Shown here: positions 1-6,893 of the stretch, piece after piece
How the letters are laid out: each line of letters begins with the position of its first letter
How positions within the stretch are numbered: the first letter of the stretch is position 1
Assembly: GCA_021779775.1 (NCBI GenBank)
Contig: JAJYAB010000055.1
Span: 1 to 8,270 of the forward strand
DNA: 8,270 nt
Direction of reading: 5' to 3'
From: Actinomycetes bacterium
GTDB lineage: Bacteria; Actinomycetota; Acidimicrobiia; Acidimicrobiales; UBA8190
The notes under the pieces: generated by a model
The model's input: only the letters and a program-made list of their open reading frames with translations
The model's database searches: none
What the model was told of the DNA's origin: nothing
Program-made: the position numbers and the translations under genes

Positions 1-1
1 G

Positions 2-154
2 CTCCACGGCGTTCCTGGCGTGCGCCTGGTGGGCCACTTGGCGGGGGAGCCCGAGCTGGTCGACGGCATGGAGATGGAGGTCCGCTTCGAGCGGATCGAC
101 GACGACGTCGTGCTCCCGCAGTGGATGCCGGCGGCACCGGTAGTGGGTGGCTGA
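2..154 (+). CDS. Zn-ribbon/OB-fold (DUF35-type) acyl-CoA-associated protein, C-terminal fragment
   Basis: The last 50 codons of a gene that begins before the window; the TGA stop is at 152-154. The fragment carries the beta-strand pattern that closes DUF35-type OB-fold proteins: a hydrophobic/acidic segment (GMEMEVRFERIDDDVVLPQW) followed by a proline-containing tail. Known members of this family have an N-terminal zinc ribbon plus an OB-fold. They usually act as small partners of thiolase-like or SCP-x-like enzymes, or of MaoC hydratases, in CoA-thioester metabolism. The zinc ribbon would lie outside the window, so it is not seen here. The stop overlaps the next start by one base (TGATG), which indicates translational coupling and operon membership with the two CoA-transferases. 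The family call rests on a short C-terminal segment, so it is probable rather than certain. No exact partner or substrate can be named. Confidence 0.7.
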   Translation, partial: LHGVPGVRLVGHLAGEPELVDGMEMEVRFERIDDDVVLPQWMPAAPVVGG

Positions 155-1392
155 TGGCTCCCCCAGCGCTGTCGCACCTTCGCATCTGCGACTTCACCGG
201 CCAGCTGGCTGGTGCCGGCGCCACCAAATTCCTGGCGGCCATGGGCGCACAGGTCATCCGCATCGAGGACCCTGTCCGCCAGGGCCGCTGGGACATCCTT
301 CGTGGCATGCCGCCCTATGTCGATGAGCGCCGGGGAGTGAACCTGAGCGGTGCGTTCAACAACCACAACGTCGAGAAGCTGGGCGTCACGGTCAACCTGC
401 GCACCGAGGCGGGGCGGGACCTGGTCCGCCGGCTCATCGAGATCTGCGATGTCGTCACTGAGAACTTCGCCGCCGGCGTGCTGGCCCGGATGGGGTTCCC
501 CTACGAGGAGATGGTCCAGATCCGCCCCGACATCATCTACGTCTCCAACTCGGGTTTCGGCGCCAGTGGTCCGTATCAGAGGTTCAAGACATGGGGGCCG
601 ATCGTCCAGGCGGTGTCGGGCCTGACGTTCGCGTCAGGGCTGGCAGGGATGGGGCCGGCAGGATGGGGCTACTCGTACATGGACCATCACGGCGGCAACA
701 TCATGGCCATCGCCATCCTGGCCGCCCTTCTCCACCGGCAGCGCACTGGTGAGGGTCAGTGGGTCGACATGAGCTGCACCGATGCTGGCGCCTGGCTGAA
801 CGGCCCCGTCATGCTCGACTACACGGTCAACGGGCGCCCGCTGCGCCGTCAGGGGATGCCGCACTCGAACCGGAGCCAGTCGCCACCGATGGCGCCGCAC
901 GGGATCTACCCGGCTGCCGGTGAGGACCGGTGGGTGGCGATCGCCTGCCGTGATGACTCCGACTGGGTCGCTCTGGCGGAGGTGGTGGGTGAGCCATGGG
1001 CCATCGGCGCCCGCTACGCCACGCTGGGCGACCGCCTGGCCGACGAAGACGACCTCGACGACGCGCTCGGCGGCTGGACGGGCGTCCAGGACCGCCACGA
1101 CATCGTCGCCAGGCTGCACGCTGCCGGTGTCCCGGTCTCCGTCGTGGCCACGCCAGAGGACCGCATCGACCACGATGCGGGGACTTCCGCGTGGGGCCTG
1201 TGGCCCACCGTCCACCACACCGAGATGGGCGATGTCGGGGTCGACGGCATACCGCTGCACCTCTCGGAGACCGATTGGCGCATCGAGCGAGGTGCACCCT
1301 GTCTCGGCGAGCACAACGACATCGTCTTCGGCGACATCCTCGGCCTGTCCGCCGAGGAGATCGCCGGGCTACGCGAGCAGGGGGCGATATGA
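154..1392 (+). CDS. CaiB/BaiF family III CoA-transferase (first paralog)
   Basis: A 412-residue cytoplasmic enzyme expected to move CoA from an acyl-CoA donor to an organic acid. The family length is usually about 380-420. Visible family features, in order: N-terminal Rossmann-like start (LRICDFTGQLAGAGATKFLA, then GAQVIRIEDP around residues 31-40); VTENFAAGVLARMG at 101-114; SGFGASGPY at 133-141; the catalytic helix region with MDHHGGN and D177 in the position of the nucleophilic aspartate, followed by the RTGEGQWVDMS signature around 197-207; and a C-terminal PCLGEHNDIVF block at 382-392. The racemase-type GHD motif of alpha-methylacyl-CoA racemases is replaced by TWG at 146-148, so a transferase is more likely than a racemase. 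ATG 154 is chosen because it overlaps the preceding stop by one base and starts just before the conserved N-terminus. An in-frame GTG at 121 would add 11 non-conserved residues and overlap the previous gene. The substrate is unknown. Confidence 0.9.
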   Translation: MAPPALSHLRICDFTGQLAGAGATKFLAAMGAQVIRIEDPVRQGRWDILRGMPPYVDERRGVNLSGAFNNHNVEKLGVTVNLRTEAGRDLVRRLIEICDVVTENFAAGVLARMGFPYEEMVQIRPDIIYVSNSGFGASGPYQRFKTWGPIVQAVSGLTFASGLAGMGPAGWGYSYMDHHGGNIMAIAILAALLHRQRTGEGQWVDMSCTDAGAWLNGPVMLDYTVNGRPLRRQGMPHSNRSQSPPMAPHGIYPAAGEDRWVAIACRDDSDWVALAEVVGEPWAIGARYATLGDRLADEDDLDDALGGWTGVQDRHDIVARLHAAGVPVSVVATPEDRIDHDAGTSAWGLWPTVHHTEMGDVGVDGIPLHLSETDWRIERGAPCLGEHNDIVFGDILGLSAEEIAGLREQGAI

Positions 1393-2744
1393 CCGGTCCT
1401 GGCTCCGGCGCTGTTCCGGCCGGTCCTGTCCCCGCTGGCTCGCTGGAGGGTGTGCGCGTCGTGGAGCTGGCCAGCGAGCTCGGGGCGTTCGCCGGCAAGT
1501 TGCTCGCCGACCTCGGTGCCGACGTGGTGCTCGTCGAGCCGCCGGGAGGGCACCACACGCGGCGGTACGCGCCGTTCGTCGACGATGTCGAGGATCCCGA
1601 GCAGTCCCTGTATTTCTGGCACTACAACACCAGCAAGCGATCGGTGGTGCTCGACCTGGACGTACCCGGCGGGGCGAGCGCGTTCCGACGTCTGGTCGCC
1701 GGCGCCGACATCGTGCTGGAGGCCGAGCCGCCTGGACGTCTCGCCGAGCTGGCGCTCGACGAGACGGACCTGCGGGCTGGCCATCCTGGGCTGGTCTGGG
1801 TGGCGATGTCGCCCTTCGGTCGCGACAACCCCCGTACGGGTGAACCGGCGACCGATCTCACCGTGCTGGCCGGTGGCGGACCGGTGTGGAGCTGTGGATA
1901 TGACGACCATGGCGTACCGCCGGTGCGTGGCGGTGGCAACCAGGGGATGCACACCGTGTGCCTGTGGGCGGTGATGGGAGCCCTGACTGCGTTGCTGGCA
2001 CGCCAGGTGACGGGACAGGGCCAGCTCGTCGACGTCTCTGCGCATGCCGCCGCCAACGTCACGACCGAAGCTGCGTCCTATGAATGGCTCGTCGCTGGCA
2101 GGACGGTCCAACGCCAGACTGCCCGCCACGCCGCGGTCCATCCGACCATGAGCACCGACGCCGTGTGTGCCGACGGCCGGCAGGTCAATACCGGGGTGCC
2201 GCCGCGGTCGGCTGAGGAATTCCGTGGTGTCCTCGAATGGCTCGACGAGATCGGCGGGCGTGCCGAGTTCCACGACATCGCGCTGCTCGAGATGGGCGTC
2301 GAGCGCGGTGGGGTGCAGATCCACGAGATCTTCGACGACGCCGAGGCGATGGCCGTGTTCGGGGCGGGTCGCGAGGTGCTCCGGTTCATCGCGCAACGGG
2401 TGAGCGCCTACGACTTCTTCATCGGCGCGCAGTCCCGGGGAATGCCGTGCGGCATCATCTACGCTCCGGAGGAGGTGCTGTCCGACCCGCACTTCGTCGC
2501 CAGGGGCTTCCCCGTCTCGGTGCACCACGATGCCATCGGGCGCGATGTCGTCTATCCGGGCGCGCCGTTCGTGTCGCCCCGCTCGCCTTGGCGCATCAGC
2601 CGGCCTGCTCCGCTGGTGGGCGAGCACCAAGCCGAGATCTTCGGTCCCAGCCCGTCTGTCGTGGCTGGTGGGACCGGGCGTGGTGCGCGGGGGGCGGATA
2701 CGATCGGGTGGCACGGCGAGACGACGCTGGGCACACGTGATTGA
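1389..2744 (+). CDS. CaiB/BaiF family III CoA-transferase (second paralog, catalytic Asp not evident)
   Basis: A 451-residue CaiB-fold protein starting within the ATGA overlap with the first paralog. An AGGGGG stretch lies four bases upstream of the ATG. Family features: LEGVRVVELASELGAFAGKLLADLG (residues about 19-43), then ADVVLVEPPGG; PATDLTVLAGGG at 153-164; VTGQGQLVDVS at 207-217; EEVLSDPHFVARGF at 361-374; YPGAPF at 389-394; PLVGEHQAEIF at 408-418. Aligned without gaps on the TGxGQ signature, the position of D177 of its neighbour is M187 here. The surrounding segment GGGNQGMHTVCLWAVMGALT has no Asp. It may therefore be a non-catalytic or differently acting subunit of a hetero-oligomer with the first paralog; two-subunit family III enzymes such as succinyl-CoA:benzylsuccinate CoA-transferase (BbsE/BbsF) are known. 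The roughly 30-residue Gly/Arg-rich tail after residue 420 looks non-conserved. Substrate unknown. Confidence 0.87.
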   Translation: MTGPGSGAVPAGPVPAGSLEGVRVVELASELGAFAGKLLADLGADVVLVEPPGGHHTRRYAPFVDDVEDPEQSLYFWHYNTSKRSVVLDLDVPGGASAFRRLVAGADIVLEAEPPGRLAELALDETDLRAGHPGLVWVAMSPFGRDNPRTGEPATDLTVLAGGGPVWSCGYDDHGVPPVRGGGNQGMHTVCLWAVMGALTALLARQVTGQGQLVDVSAHAAANVTTEAASYEWLVAGRTVQRQTARHAAVHPTMSTDAVCADGRQVNTGVPPRSAEEFRGVLEWLDEIGGRAEFHDIALLEMGVERGGVQIHEIFDDAEAMAVFGAGREVLRFIAQRVSAYDFFIGAQSRGMPCGIIYAPEEVLSDPHFVARGFPVSVHHDAIGRDVVYPGAPFVSPRSPWRISRPAPLVGEHQAEIFGPSPSVVAGGTGRGARGADTIGWHGETTLGTRD

Positions 2745-2769
2745 GGGAACACGTGATTGAGGGAACACG
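2733..2769. repeat. 16-bp tandem duplication across a stop codon
   Basis: A perfect period-16 repeat, about 2.3 copies of acacgtgattgaggga. The first copy supplies the last codons and TGA stop (2742-2744) of the second CoA-transferase. The second copy repeats the same bases in the gap, and the partial third copy runs into the GGAGG ribosome binding site of the next gene. Each copy contains a GAGGGA that resembles a Shine-Dalgarno core. It looks like a recent slippage or replication duplication that lengthened the intergenic spacer; any regulatory effect is speculation. Confidence 0.95.
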
Positions 2770-2774
2770 GAGGT
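2769..2774 (+). promoter_or_regulatory. Ribosome binding site of the MaoC-like hydratase
   Basis: GGAGGT lies nine bases upstream of ATG 2784, the best Shine-Dalgarno match in the window. It decides the start: an in-frame TTG at 2757 lies upstream of this site, inside the tandem repeat, and would add nine residues with no family resemblance. Confidence 0.8.
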
Positions 2775-2783
2775 AGGAACGAC

Positions 2784-3668
2784 ATGCCGATCAATCCTGA
2801 CGCGGTGGGAGCCGAGTCCGAGCCGAGCGAGATCTCTTGGACGAAGTGGGACGCGGTCATCTACGCGTTGGGTGTGGGGTGTGGCACCGACGAGCTGCAG
2901 TTCGCCACGCACGACACGGCGAGCGTGCCGCAGCAGGTGCTGCCGACGTTCGCTGTGGTGGCCGGCGGTGGCGAGCGTGCCCGCCAGGCGGGTGCGGCGG
3001 GCGCCATGGCGTCGCAAGCCGGCTTGTTCTCGAAGATGGGCACGTTCAACTTCGCCATGCTGGTCCACGGCGAGCAGGGTGTGGCGCTCGAAGCACCGAT
3101 CCCGCCGGAGGGAACCGCCCAAGTCACGTCGAAGATCGTCGGGATGTACGACAAGGGCTCCGGCGCGGTGGTGGCGATCGAAGGGACTGCCGTCGATCCG
3201 GCTACCGGCAGCGTGCGCTGGCGGACGACGTCGTCGATCTTCTTGCGTGGAGAAGGCGGCTGGGGCGGTGACCGGGGCCCGTCAGGGCCCCGCAACGTGG
3301 CGCCCGACCGGACGCCTGATCATCAGGTGAGCTACGAGACGCTGCCGAACCAGGCGCTGATCTACCGGCTGTCGGGCGACTTGAACCCGCTGCACTCCGA
3401 CCCCAGCTTTGCCAGCATGGGCGGGTTCGACCGGCCGATCCTCCATGGGCTGTGCAGCTACGGCTTCACCGGCCGGGCGTTGCTCCACGCGCTCTGTGGC
3501 GGCGACCCGGCACGTTTCGCCAGCATGGAGGCCCGGTTCTCCAAGCCGGTGTTCCCCGGCGACACGTTGACGGTGAAGATGTGGGTAGACGGCAACCAGT
3601 GCATCTTCCGCACCGAACGCCAAAACGGCGACATCGTCATCGACCAGGGCCTAGCCACCCTCGCCTGA
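2784..3668 (+). CDS. Double-hotdog MaoC-like enoyl-CoA hydratase 2
   Basis: A 294-residue cytoplasmic protein of the hydratase 2 / MaoC type, which adds water to trans-2-enoyl-CoA to give (R)-3-hydroxyacyl-CoA. The length fits the two-hotdog form. The N-terminal hotdog (about 20-150) is degenerate in catalytic residues and begins with the ALGVGCG segment typical of these proteins. A Gly/Pro/Arg-rich linker (about 155-178) leads to the C-terminal hotdog (about 180-290). The hydratase 2 signature is intact: YRLSGDLNPLHSD at 194-206, with D199, N201 and H204 as the expected catalytic/oxyanion set, followed by GGFDRPILHGLCSYGF. The C-terminus has RFSKPVFPGDTL, another common family block. It lies 39 bases downstream of the second CoA-transferase and is probably in the same operon. 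Context suggests that it hydrates the enoyl-CoA product of this pathway. Chain-length or side-chain specificity (for example fatty acyl versus steroid side chain) cannot be read from the sequence. Confidence 0.93.
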   Translation: MPINPDAVGAESEPSEISWTKWDAVIYALGVGCGTDELQFATHDTASVPQQVLPTFAVVAGGGERARQAGAAGAMASQAGLFSKMGTFNFAMLVHGEQGVALEAPIPPEGTAQVTSKIVGMYDKGSGAVVAIEGTAVDPATGSVRWRTTSSIFLRGEGGWGGDRGPSGPRNVAPDRTPDHQVSYETLPNQALIYRLSGDLNPLHSDPSFASMGGFDRPILHGLCSYGFTGRALLHALCGGDPARFASMEARFSKPVFPGDTLTVKMWVDGNQCIFRTERQNGDIVIDQGLATLA

Positions 3669-3693
3669 GCCCACCACGGCAGCAGAGCCCAGG

Positions 3694-3719
3694 ACCCGCC
3701 GCCCGGGGCGGGGCGGTCA
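3694..3719. terminator. Possible bidirectional GC-rich hairpin between convergent genes
   Basis: In the 48-bp spacer between two convergent genes, CCGCC (3696-3700) can pair with GGCGG (3712-3716). Flanking GAC/GTC bases and inner C/G pairs extend the stem imperfectly with a bulge. The structure reaches into the stop codon of the minus-strand gene. There is no T-tract on either side, so it may be only GC-rich spacer. The location between converging operons is the main support. Confidence 0.25.
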
Positions 3720-4694
3720 GCGGGCCGGGTCCAGGGCCAGCTTGCCGGTGACCCGGCGCCCGAGCAGGGACCCGAGGGCATCCCCGGCACGGTCGAGGGG
3801 GAGCACCACCGGGTTGACCGGATGGAAGCGCCCGGTGCAGACCCCGTCGAGGACCTCCTGGGTGATCCGGGCGCCGGTGGCCGGATCCCGGGGCAGTACC
3901 CCGCCCAGCTCCACCCCCAGCACGGTACGGCTGTTGAGAAGGACGAGGTTGAGGGGGATATGCGGTATGGCGCCGCCGGCGAAGCCGACGACCAGGTAGC
4001 GACCACCGAAGCGAAGGGCACGCAGTGCCGGCTCGGCGAGGTCCCCGCCGACGGGGTCGACCACGATGTCCACGCCGCCGCCGGAGAGCGCTCGGGCTCG
4101 GGTTTTGACGTCCTCGGTCAGGGTGTCGATCGTCTCCGAGGCGCCGGCTGAGCGTGCCGCCTCACGCTTGTCGGCACTCGACGCGGCGGCGATGACCCGC
4201 GCACCGAGCGTCCTGGCGACATCCACAGCGGCGAGCCCGACCCCGCCGCCGGCACCGAGCACCAGCACTGTCTCGCCGGCCACCACGGGGCTACGGACGG
4301 TAAGGGCGTACACCGCGGTGCTGTAGCTCTGCAGGATGGTGGCGCCGACGGCGGCGGCGACGCCCGCTGGGAGGGGGGTCACGGCGGTTGCCGGCAGCAC
4401 CAGAGCCGCCGCGAACCCCCCGGACCAGCACTGGGCCACGACCATGTCGCCCACAGCCAGCCCTGCCACCCCGGTACCGAGGGCCCGAATCCGGCCGGCG
4501 ATCTCCCCACCAGGAACGAAGGGGGTGGGGAGGGGGAACTGGTAGCGGCCGGAGACGATCAGGGCGTCGACGTAGGTGACGCCGGCGGCGTCGATCTCGA
4601 CGACGACCTCGCCGACGCCAGGTTCGGGATCGGGCATCTCCTCGACCGCCAGTGCTTCCACCGACCCCAGCTTCCGGCACACGACGGCTCGCAT
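3717..4694 (-). CDS. Quinone oxidoreductase-like MDR family protein (zinc-free, NAD(P)H-dependent)
   Basis: A 325-residue medium-chain dehydrogenase/reductase of the NADPH:quinone oxidoreductase type. The N-terminal GroES-like domain (about 1-120) has EEMPDPEPGVGEVVVEI, GVTYVDALIVSGRYQ and the FVPGGEIAG block at 59-67. The Rossmann domain carries GAGGGVG at 147-153, the nucleotide-binding loop, and then the GGVDIVVDPVGG segment at 206-217. Zinc-ligand cysteines of alcohol dehydrogenases are absent, so a zinc-independent reductase is expected, acting on quinones, enones or enoyl-type substrates with NADPH. ATG 4694 is chosen because the conserved N-terminus (MRAVVCRKLG) starts there; no good Shine-Dalgarno lies directly upstream. 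It is the last gene of the minus-strand group, 48 bases after the FAD-linked oxidase gene, and converges on the hydratase gene. It could act on an unsaturated intermediate or in redox defence; the sequence does not decide. Confidence 0.88.
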   Translation of the reverse strand: MRAVVCRKLGSVEALAVEEMPDPEPGVGEVVVEIDAAGVTYVDALIVSGRYQFPLPTPFVPGGEIAGRIRALGTGVAGLAVGDMVVAQCWSGGFAAALVLPATAVTPLPAGVAAAVGATILQSYSTAVYALTVRSPVVAGETVLVLGAGGGVGLAAVDVARTLGARVIAAASSADKREAARSAGASETIDTLTEDVKTRARALSGGGVDIVVDPVGGDLAEPALRALRFGGRYLVVGFAGGAIPHIPLNLVLLNSRTVLGVELGGVLPRDPATGARITQEVLDGVCTGRFHPVNPVVLPLDRAGDALGSLLGRRVTGKLALDPAR

Positions 4695-4742
4695 CGCAGC
4701 AGTCTGCCATCGGATCCCGCCAACGTCTACGCCTGGCCTCGG

Positions 4743-6131
4743 TCAGATGGCCTTGCCCGGGTTCAGGATGCCGAGCGGGTCGAGCATCTCCTTCAGCTGA
4801 TAGTGCAGCGCCATGACGTCGTCGCCCAGCTGGTCTGCGAGCCACGGCCGCTTCAGGGTCCCGACGCCATGCTCGCCGGTGATGGTGCCGCCGAGGGAGC
4901 GGGCGAGGTCCATCACGGCACCGAAGGCCCGTTCGGCTCGCTTGGTGGCTGCGGGGTCACCGCGGTCGAAGACGACGAGCGGGTGGAAATTACCGTCCCC
5001 GGCGTGTCCGATGGTGGCGATCACGGTCTCGTGGGTGGTGGAAATCGTCGCGATGCCCTCTACCAGGTCGGTCACCGCCGGCAACGGGACGCCGACGTCC
5101 TCGATCAGCACGGTGCCGAGCCGCTCGACGGCCGGGATGGCCATCCGGCGGGCCGCCATGAACTGCTCACCTTCGTCCTCGTCGTCCGTCCAGTACACCT
5201 CGCTGGCGCCATGCGACCGGCAGCAGGACACCATTTGGGCCACTTCGCTGCGGCCCCGGTCCCCGCCGACGTCGGACCGTCCCACCAGGAACGCGCCGCA
5301 TCCGGTGTCGAGGCCCATGTGGAGCCTTTTCTCCACCGACGTCACCGCCACCTGGTCCATCAGCTCCAAGGCGGACGGCCGGCCGTGGGCAGCGATGGCC
5401 GTCACGGCCCGGCCCGCCGAGCCGATATCGGGGAAGGTGGCCACCATGGTCACCGATGCCGCCGGCGGCGGCATCAGCCGCAACGTGACCTCGGTCACCA
5501 CGCCGAGCGTGCCTTCACTGCCGACGAACAGCCGCTTCAGGTCGTATCCGGCGACATCCTTCACCGTCTGCCCCCCCAGGCGCAGCGCGCGGCCGTCGGC
5601 CAGCACCACCTCCAGCCCGAGCACGTAGTCCGTGGTGACTCCGTACTTTACGCAGCACGCCCCGCCGGCGTTGGTGGCCACGTTGCCGCCGATGGAGCAG
5701 ATCGCGAAGCTGGACGGATCCGGTGGGTACCAAAGGCCGCCGCTGGACGCGGCCGCTTTGACCTCGGCGTTGAGCGCCCCAGGTTGCGCCACGGCGATGG
5801 CGGCAGCAGGATCGACCGTGATCGCCCGCATCCGCTCCAGGGACAGGACCAGCCCGTCGTCGACGGCCAGTGACCCTCCGGCGAGGCTCGTGCCGGCACC
5901 TCGGGGCACGACGGCGATGCGATGGCGCGTCGCCCACCGCAGGGTGGTTTGGACGTCCTGGGTGCAGGTTGCGCGCACCACCGCTCTGGGCCACCCCGCG
6001 CGGGGAGCGTTCGACCGGTCGAAGCGGTAGCCGGCGATCAGGTCGGGATCGGTCACGAGCGCCGCCGCCGGGAGGCGACCGGCCAGCTCCACCAGCTCGG
6101 CGTCCGGCACGGTACGGGGCGGTACGCTCAC
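4743..6131 (-). CDS. GlcD-type FAD-linked 2-hydroxyacid dehydrogenase
   Basis: A 462-residue flavoprotein of the glycolate oxidase GlcD / D-lactate dehydrogenase (VAO/PCMH) family, which oxidises a 2-hydroxy acid to a 2-keto acid and passes electrons to an acceptor. FAD-binding PCMH domain: VVPRGAGTSLAGG around residues 74-86, SIGGNVATNAGG at 146-157, KYGVTTDYVLGLEVVLADG from 162, and GSEGTLGVVTEVTL at 204-217. C-terminal FAD-oxidase domain: EDVGVP at 344-349, HAGDGNFHP at 376-384 and TGEHGVGTLKRPWL at 418-431, the two histidine blocks that hold the substrate/metal site; the end is LDPLGILNPGKAI. No GlcE or GlcF partner is seen next to it, so it more resembles a stand-alone D-lactate or D-2-hydroxyglutarate-type enzyme. 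The start is uncertain: the frame is open upstream to ATG 6233, which would overlap the DoxX gene by 77 bases with low-complexity Pro/Arg-rich sequence. GTG 6131 is preferred; GTG 6110 is possible. Confidence 0.9.
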   Translation of the reverse strand: MSVPPRTVPDAELVELAGRLPAAALVTDPDLIAGYRFDRSNAPRAGWPRAVVRATCTQDVQTTLRWATRHRIAVVPRGAGTSLAGGSLAVDDGLVLSLERMRAITVDPAAAIAVAQPGALNAEVKAAASSGGLWYPPDPSSFAICSIGGNVATNAGGACCVKYGVTTDYVLGLEVVLADGRALRLGGQTVKDVAGYDLKRLFVGSEGTLGVVTEVTLRLMPPPAASVTMVATFPDIGSAGRAVTAIAAHGRPSALELMDQVAVTSVEKRLHMGLDTGCGAFLVGRSDVGGDRGRSEVAQMVSCCRSHGASEVYWTDDEDEGEQFMAARRMAIPAVERLGTVLIEDVGVPLPAVTDLVEGIATISTTHETVIATIGHAGDGNFHPLVVFDRGDPAATKRAERAFGAVMDLARSLGGTITGEHGVGTLKRPWLADQLGDDVMALHYQLKEMLDPLGILNPGKAI

Positions 6132-6156
6132 CCCGGCCGTCTGCCTGGCCTGACGG

Positions 6157-6753
6157 CTACGCGCTCTGGCCGGTGCCGGCGGTCCTACCGGTCGGGGCGG
6201 CCCCGGCGGCGGTGTCCGCCCCGGGCACCGCACCGTTCGTCGTCACGATGGACTGCTCGTGCTGCCGGGAGGCGTACCGCTCCGCCACGGCCAGGGTGCC
6301 GGCAGCACTGGCAAGCCCGAGCGCCAGCTGGAAGATGCCCCAGCGGAGGCCGGAGCGCCGCTTGCCGAGCAGGAAGTCCAGCGATATCGCCCCCGGTCCA
6401 TCGGCAGCGACGGCGAACGCCGCCGCCATCAGGATCAGGTTGTACTCGTAACCGCCCTTCGTCACCCACGGGCCGTTCTTCGCGTGGACCTTCTGTATGG
6501 CGACGGCCATGACGCCGGTGATCATGGCCGGGCCCAGCGGGCTGAGCCACCCGGCTGCCGTGAGGCCTCCCCCGAGCGTCTCCGACAGCGCTGCTGCCAG
6601 TGCCTGGTACTTCGCCGGGTGCATGTCGAGGGATCGCATCATCTCCTCGGTCCCCTCGAGCCCGGGACCGCCGAAGCTGCCCCGGAGCTTCTGCAGGCCG
6701 TGACCTGCCATCAGCCCACCGACTGTCGTTCTCAGGAACAGGCTTCCGGCCAT
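6157..6753 (-). CDS. DoxX-family membrane protein
   Basis: A 198-residue inner-membrane protein of the DoxX family. The N-terminus has the family pattern: a hydrophobic start (SLFLRTTVGGLMAGHGLQKL), then GSFGGPGLEGTEEMMRSL, an extramembrane loop typical of these proteins. Predicted membrane segments by hydrophobicity are about 3-20, 50-70, 73-90, 104-118 and 137-157. The last roughly 30 residues are Ala/Gly/Thr-rich and probably disordered. Family members have been linked to quinone-related redox or oxidative-stress complexes (for example DoxDA, thiosulfate:quinone oxidoreductase, and the mycobacterial SodA-DoxX-SseA association), but most have no assigned reaction. ATG 6753 matches the conserved N-terminus; a weak GTGGGG sits eight bases upstream. 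It is 25 bases before the FAD-linked dehydrogenase gene, so the two may be co-expressed. Whether it serves as a membrane/quinone partner of that enzyme is an inference. Confidence 0.85.
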   Translation of the reverse strand: MAGSLFLRTTVGGLMAGHGLQKLRGSFGGPGLEGTEEMMRSLDMHPAKYQALAAALSETLGGGLTAAGWLSPLGPAMITGVMAVAIQKVHAKNGPWVTKGGYEYNLILMAAAFAVAADGPGAISLDFLLGKRRSGLRWGIFQLALGLASAAGTLAVAERYASRQHEQSIVTTNGAVPGADTAAGAAPTGRTAGTGQSA

Positions 6754-6841
6754 GCGCGCACCCCACGATCTCGACTTTCAGGACAACTGACTGACGACAC
6801 CCATCAGGGCATCAGACTAGCGACCCACCCTGCCGTATCGT

Positions 6842-6874
6842 CCGCTCACGCCGCTCACGCCGCTCACGCCGCTC
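6842..6874. repeat. 9-bp tandem repeat (ccgctcacg, about 3.7 copies)
   Basis: Three perfect copies of ccgctcacg followed by a partial ccgctc, in the 169-bp gap between the acyl-CoA synthetase and DoxX genes. It is non-coding in the layout given here. It could be a slippage-prone microsatellite or multiple protein sites; there is no evidence for function. Confidence 0.95.
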
Positions 6875-6876
6875 CC

Positions 6877-6893
6877 CCGATGCTCCGCATCGG
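6877..6893 (-). terminator. Candidate hairpin downstream of the acyl-CoA synthetase gene
   Basis: A perfect 7-bp inverted repeat, CCGATGC-tcc-GCATCGG, begins 29 bases past the synthetase stop codon in its reading direction, next to the 9-bp tandem repeat. The position fits a transcription terminator, but no T-tract follows on the minus strand and the stem is short. It may instead be an operator-like palindrome for the DoxX group downstream. Confidence 0.35.

Noticed and set aside
996..1388. In-frame upstream extension of the second CoA-transferase
   Set aside because: It would overlap the first CoA-transferase by nearly 400 bases and reads as Arg-rich sequence. The ATG at 1389 in the ATGA overlap directly precedes the conserved N-terminus.
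1014..3122. A 702-codon open frame on the minus strand across both CoA-transferase genes and the start of the hydratase gene
   Set aside because: It is antisense to three genes with clear family motifs. Its translation is Arg/His/Gly-rich low-complexity with no recognisable domain, as expected from shadow frames in high-GC DNA.
3694..3719. A strong intrinsic terminator between the convergent operons
   Set aside because: The stem is imperfect and there is no T-tract, so it is listed only as a low-confidence hairpin.
4803..5873. A 356-codon open frame on the plus strand opposite the FAD-linked dehydrogenase
   Set aside because: It is antisense to a gene with intact FAD-binding and histidine motifs. 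Its translation is His/Gly/Arg-rich with no domain, so it is a codon-bias shadow.
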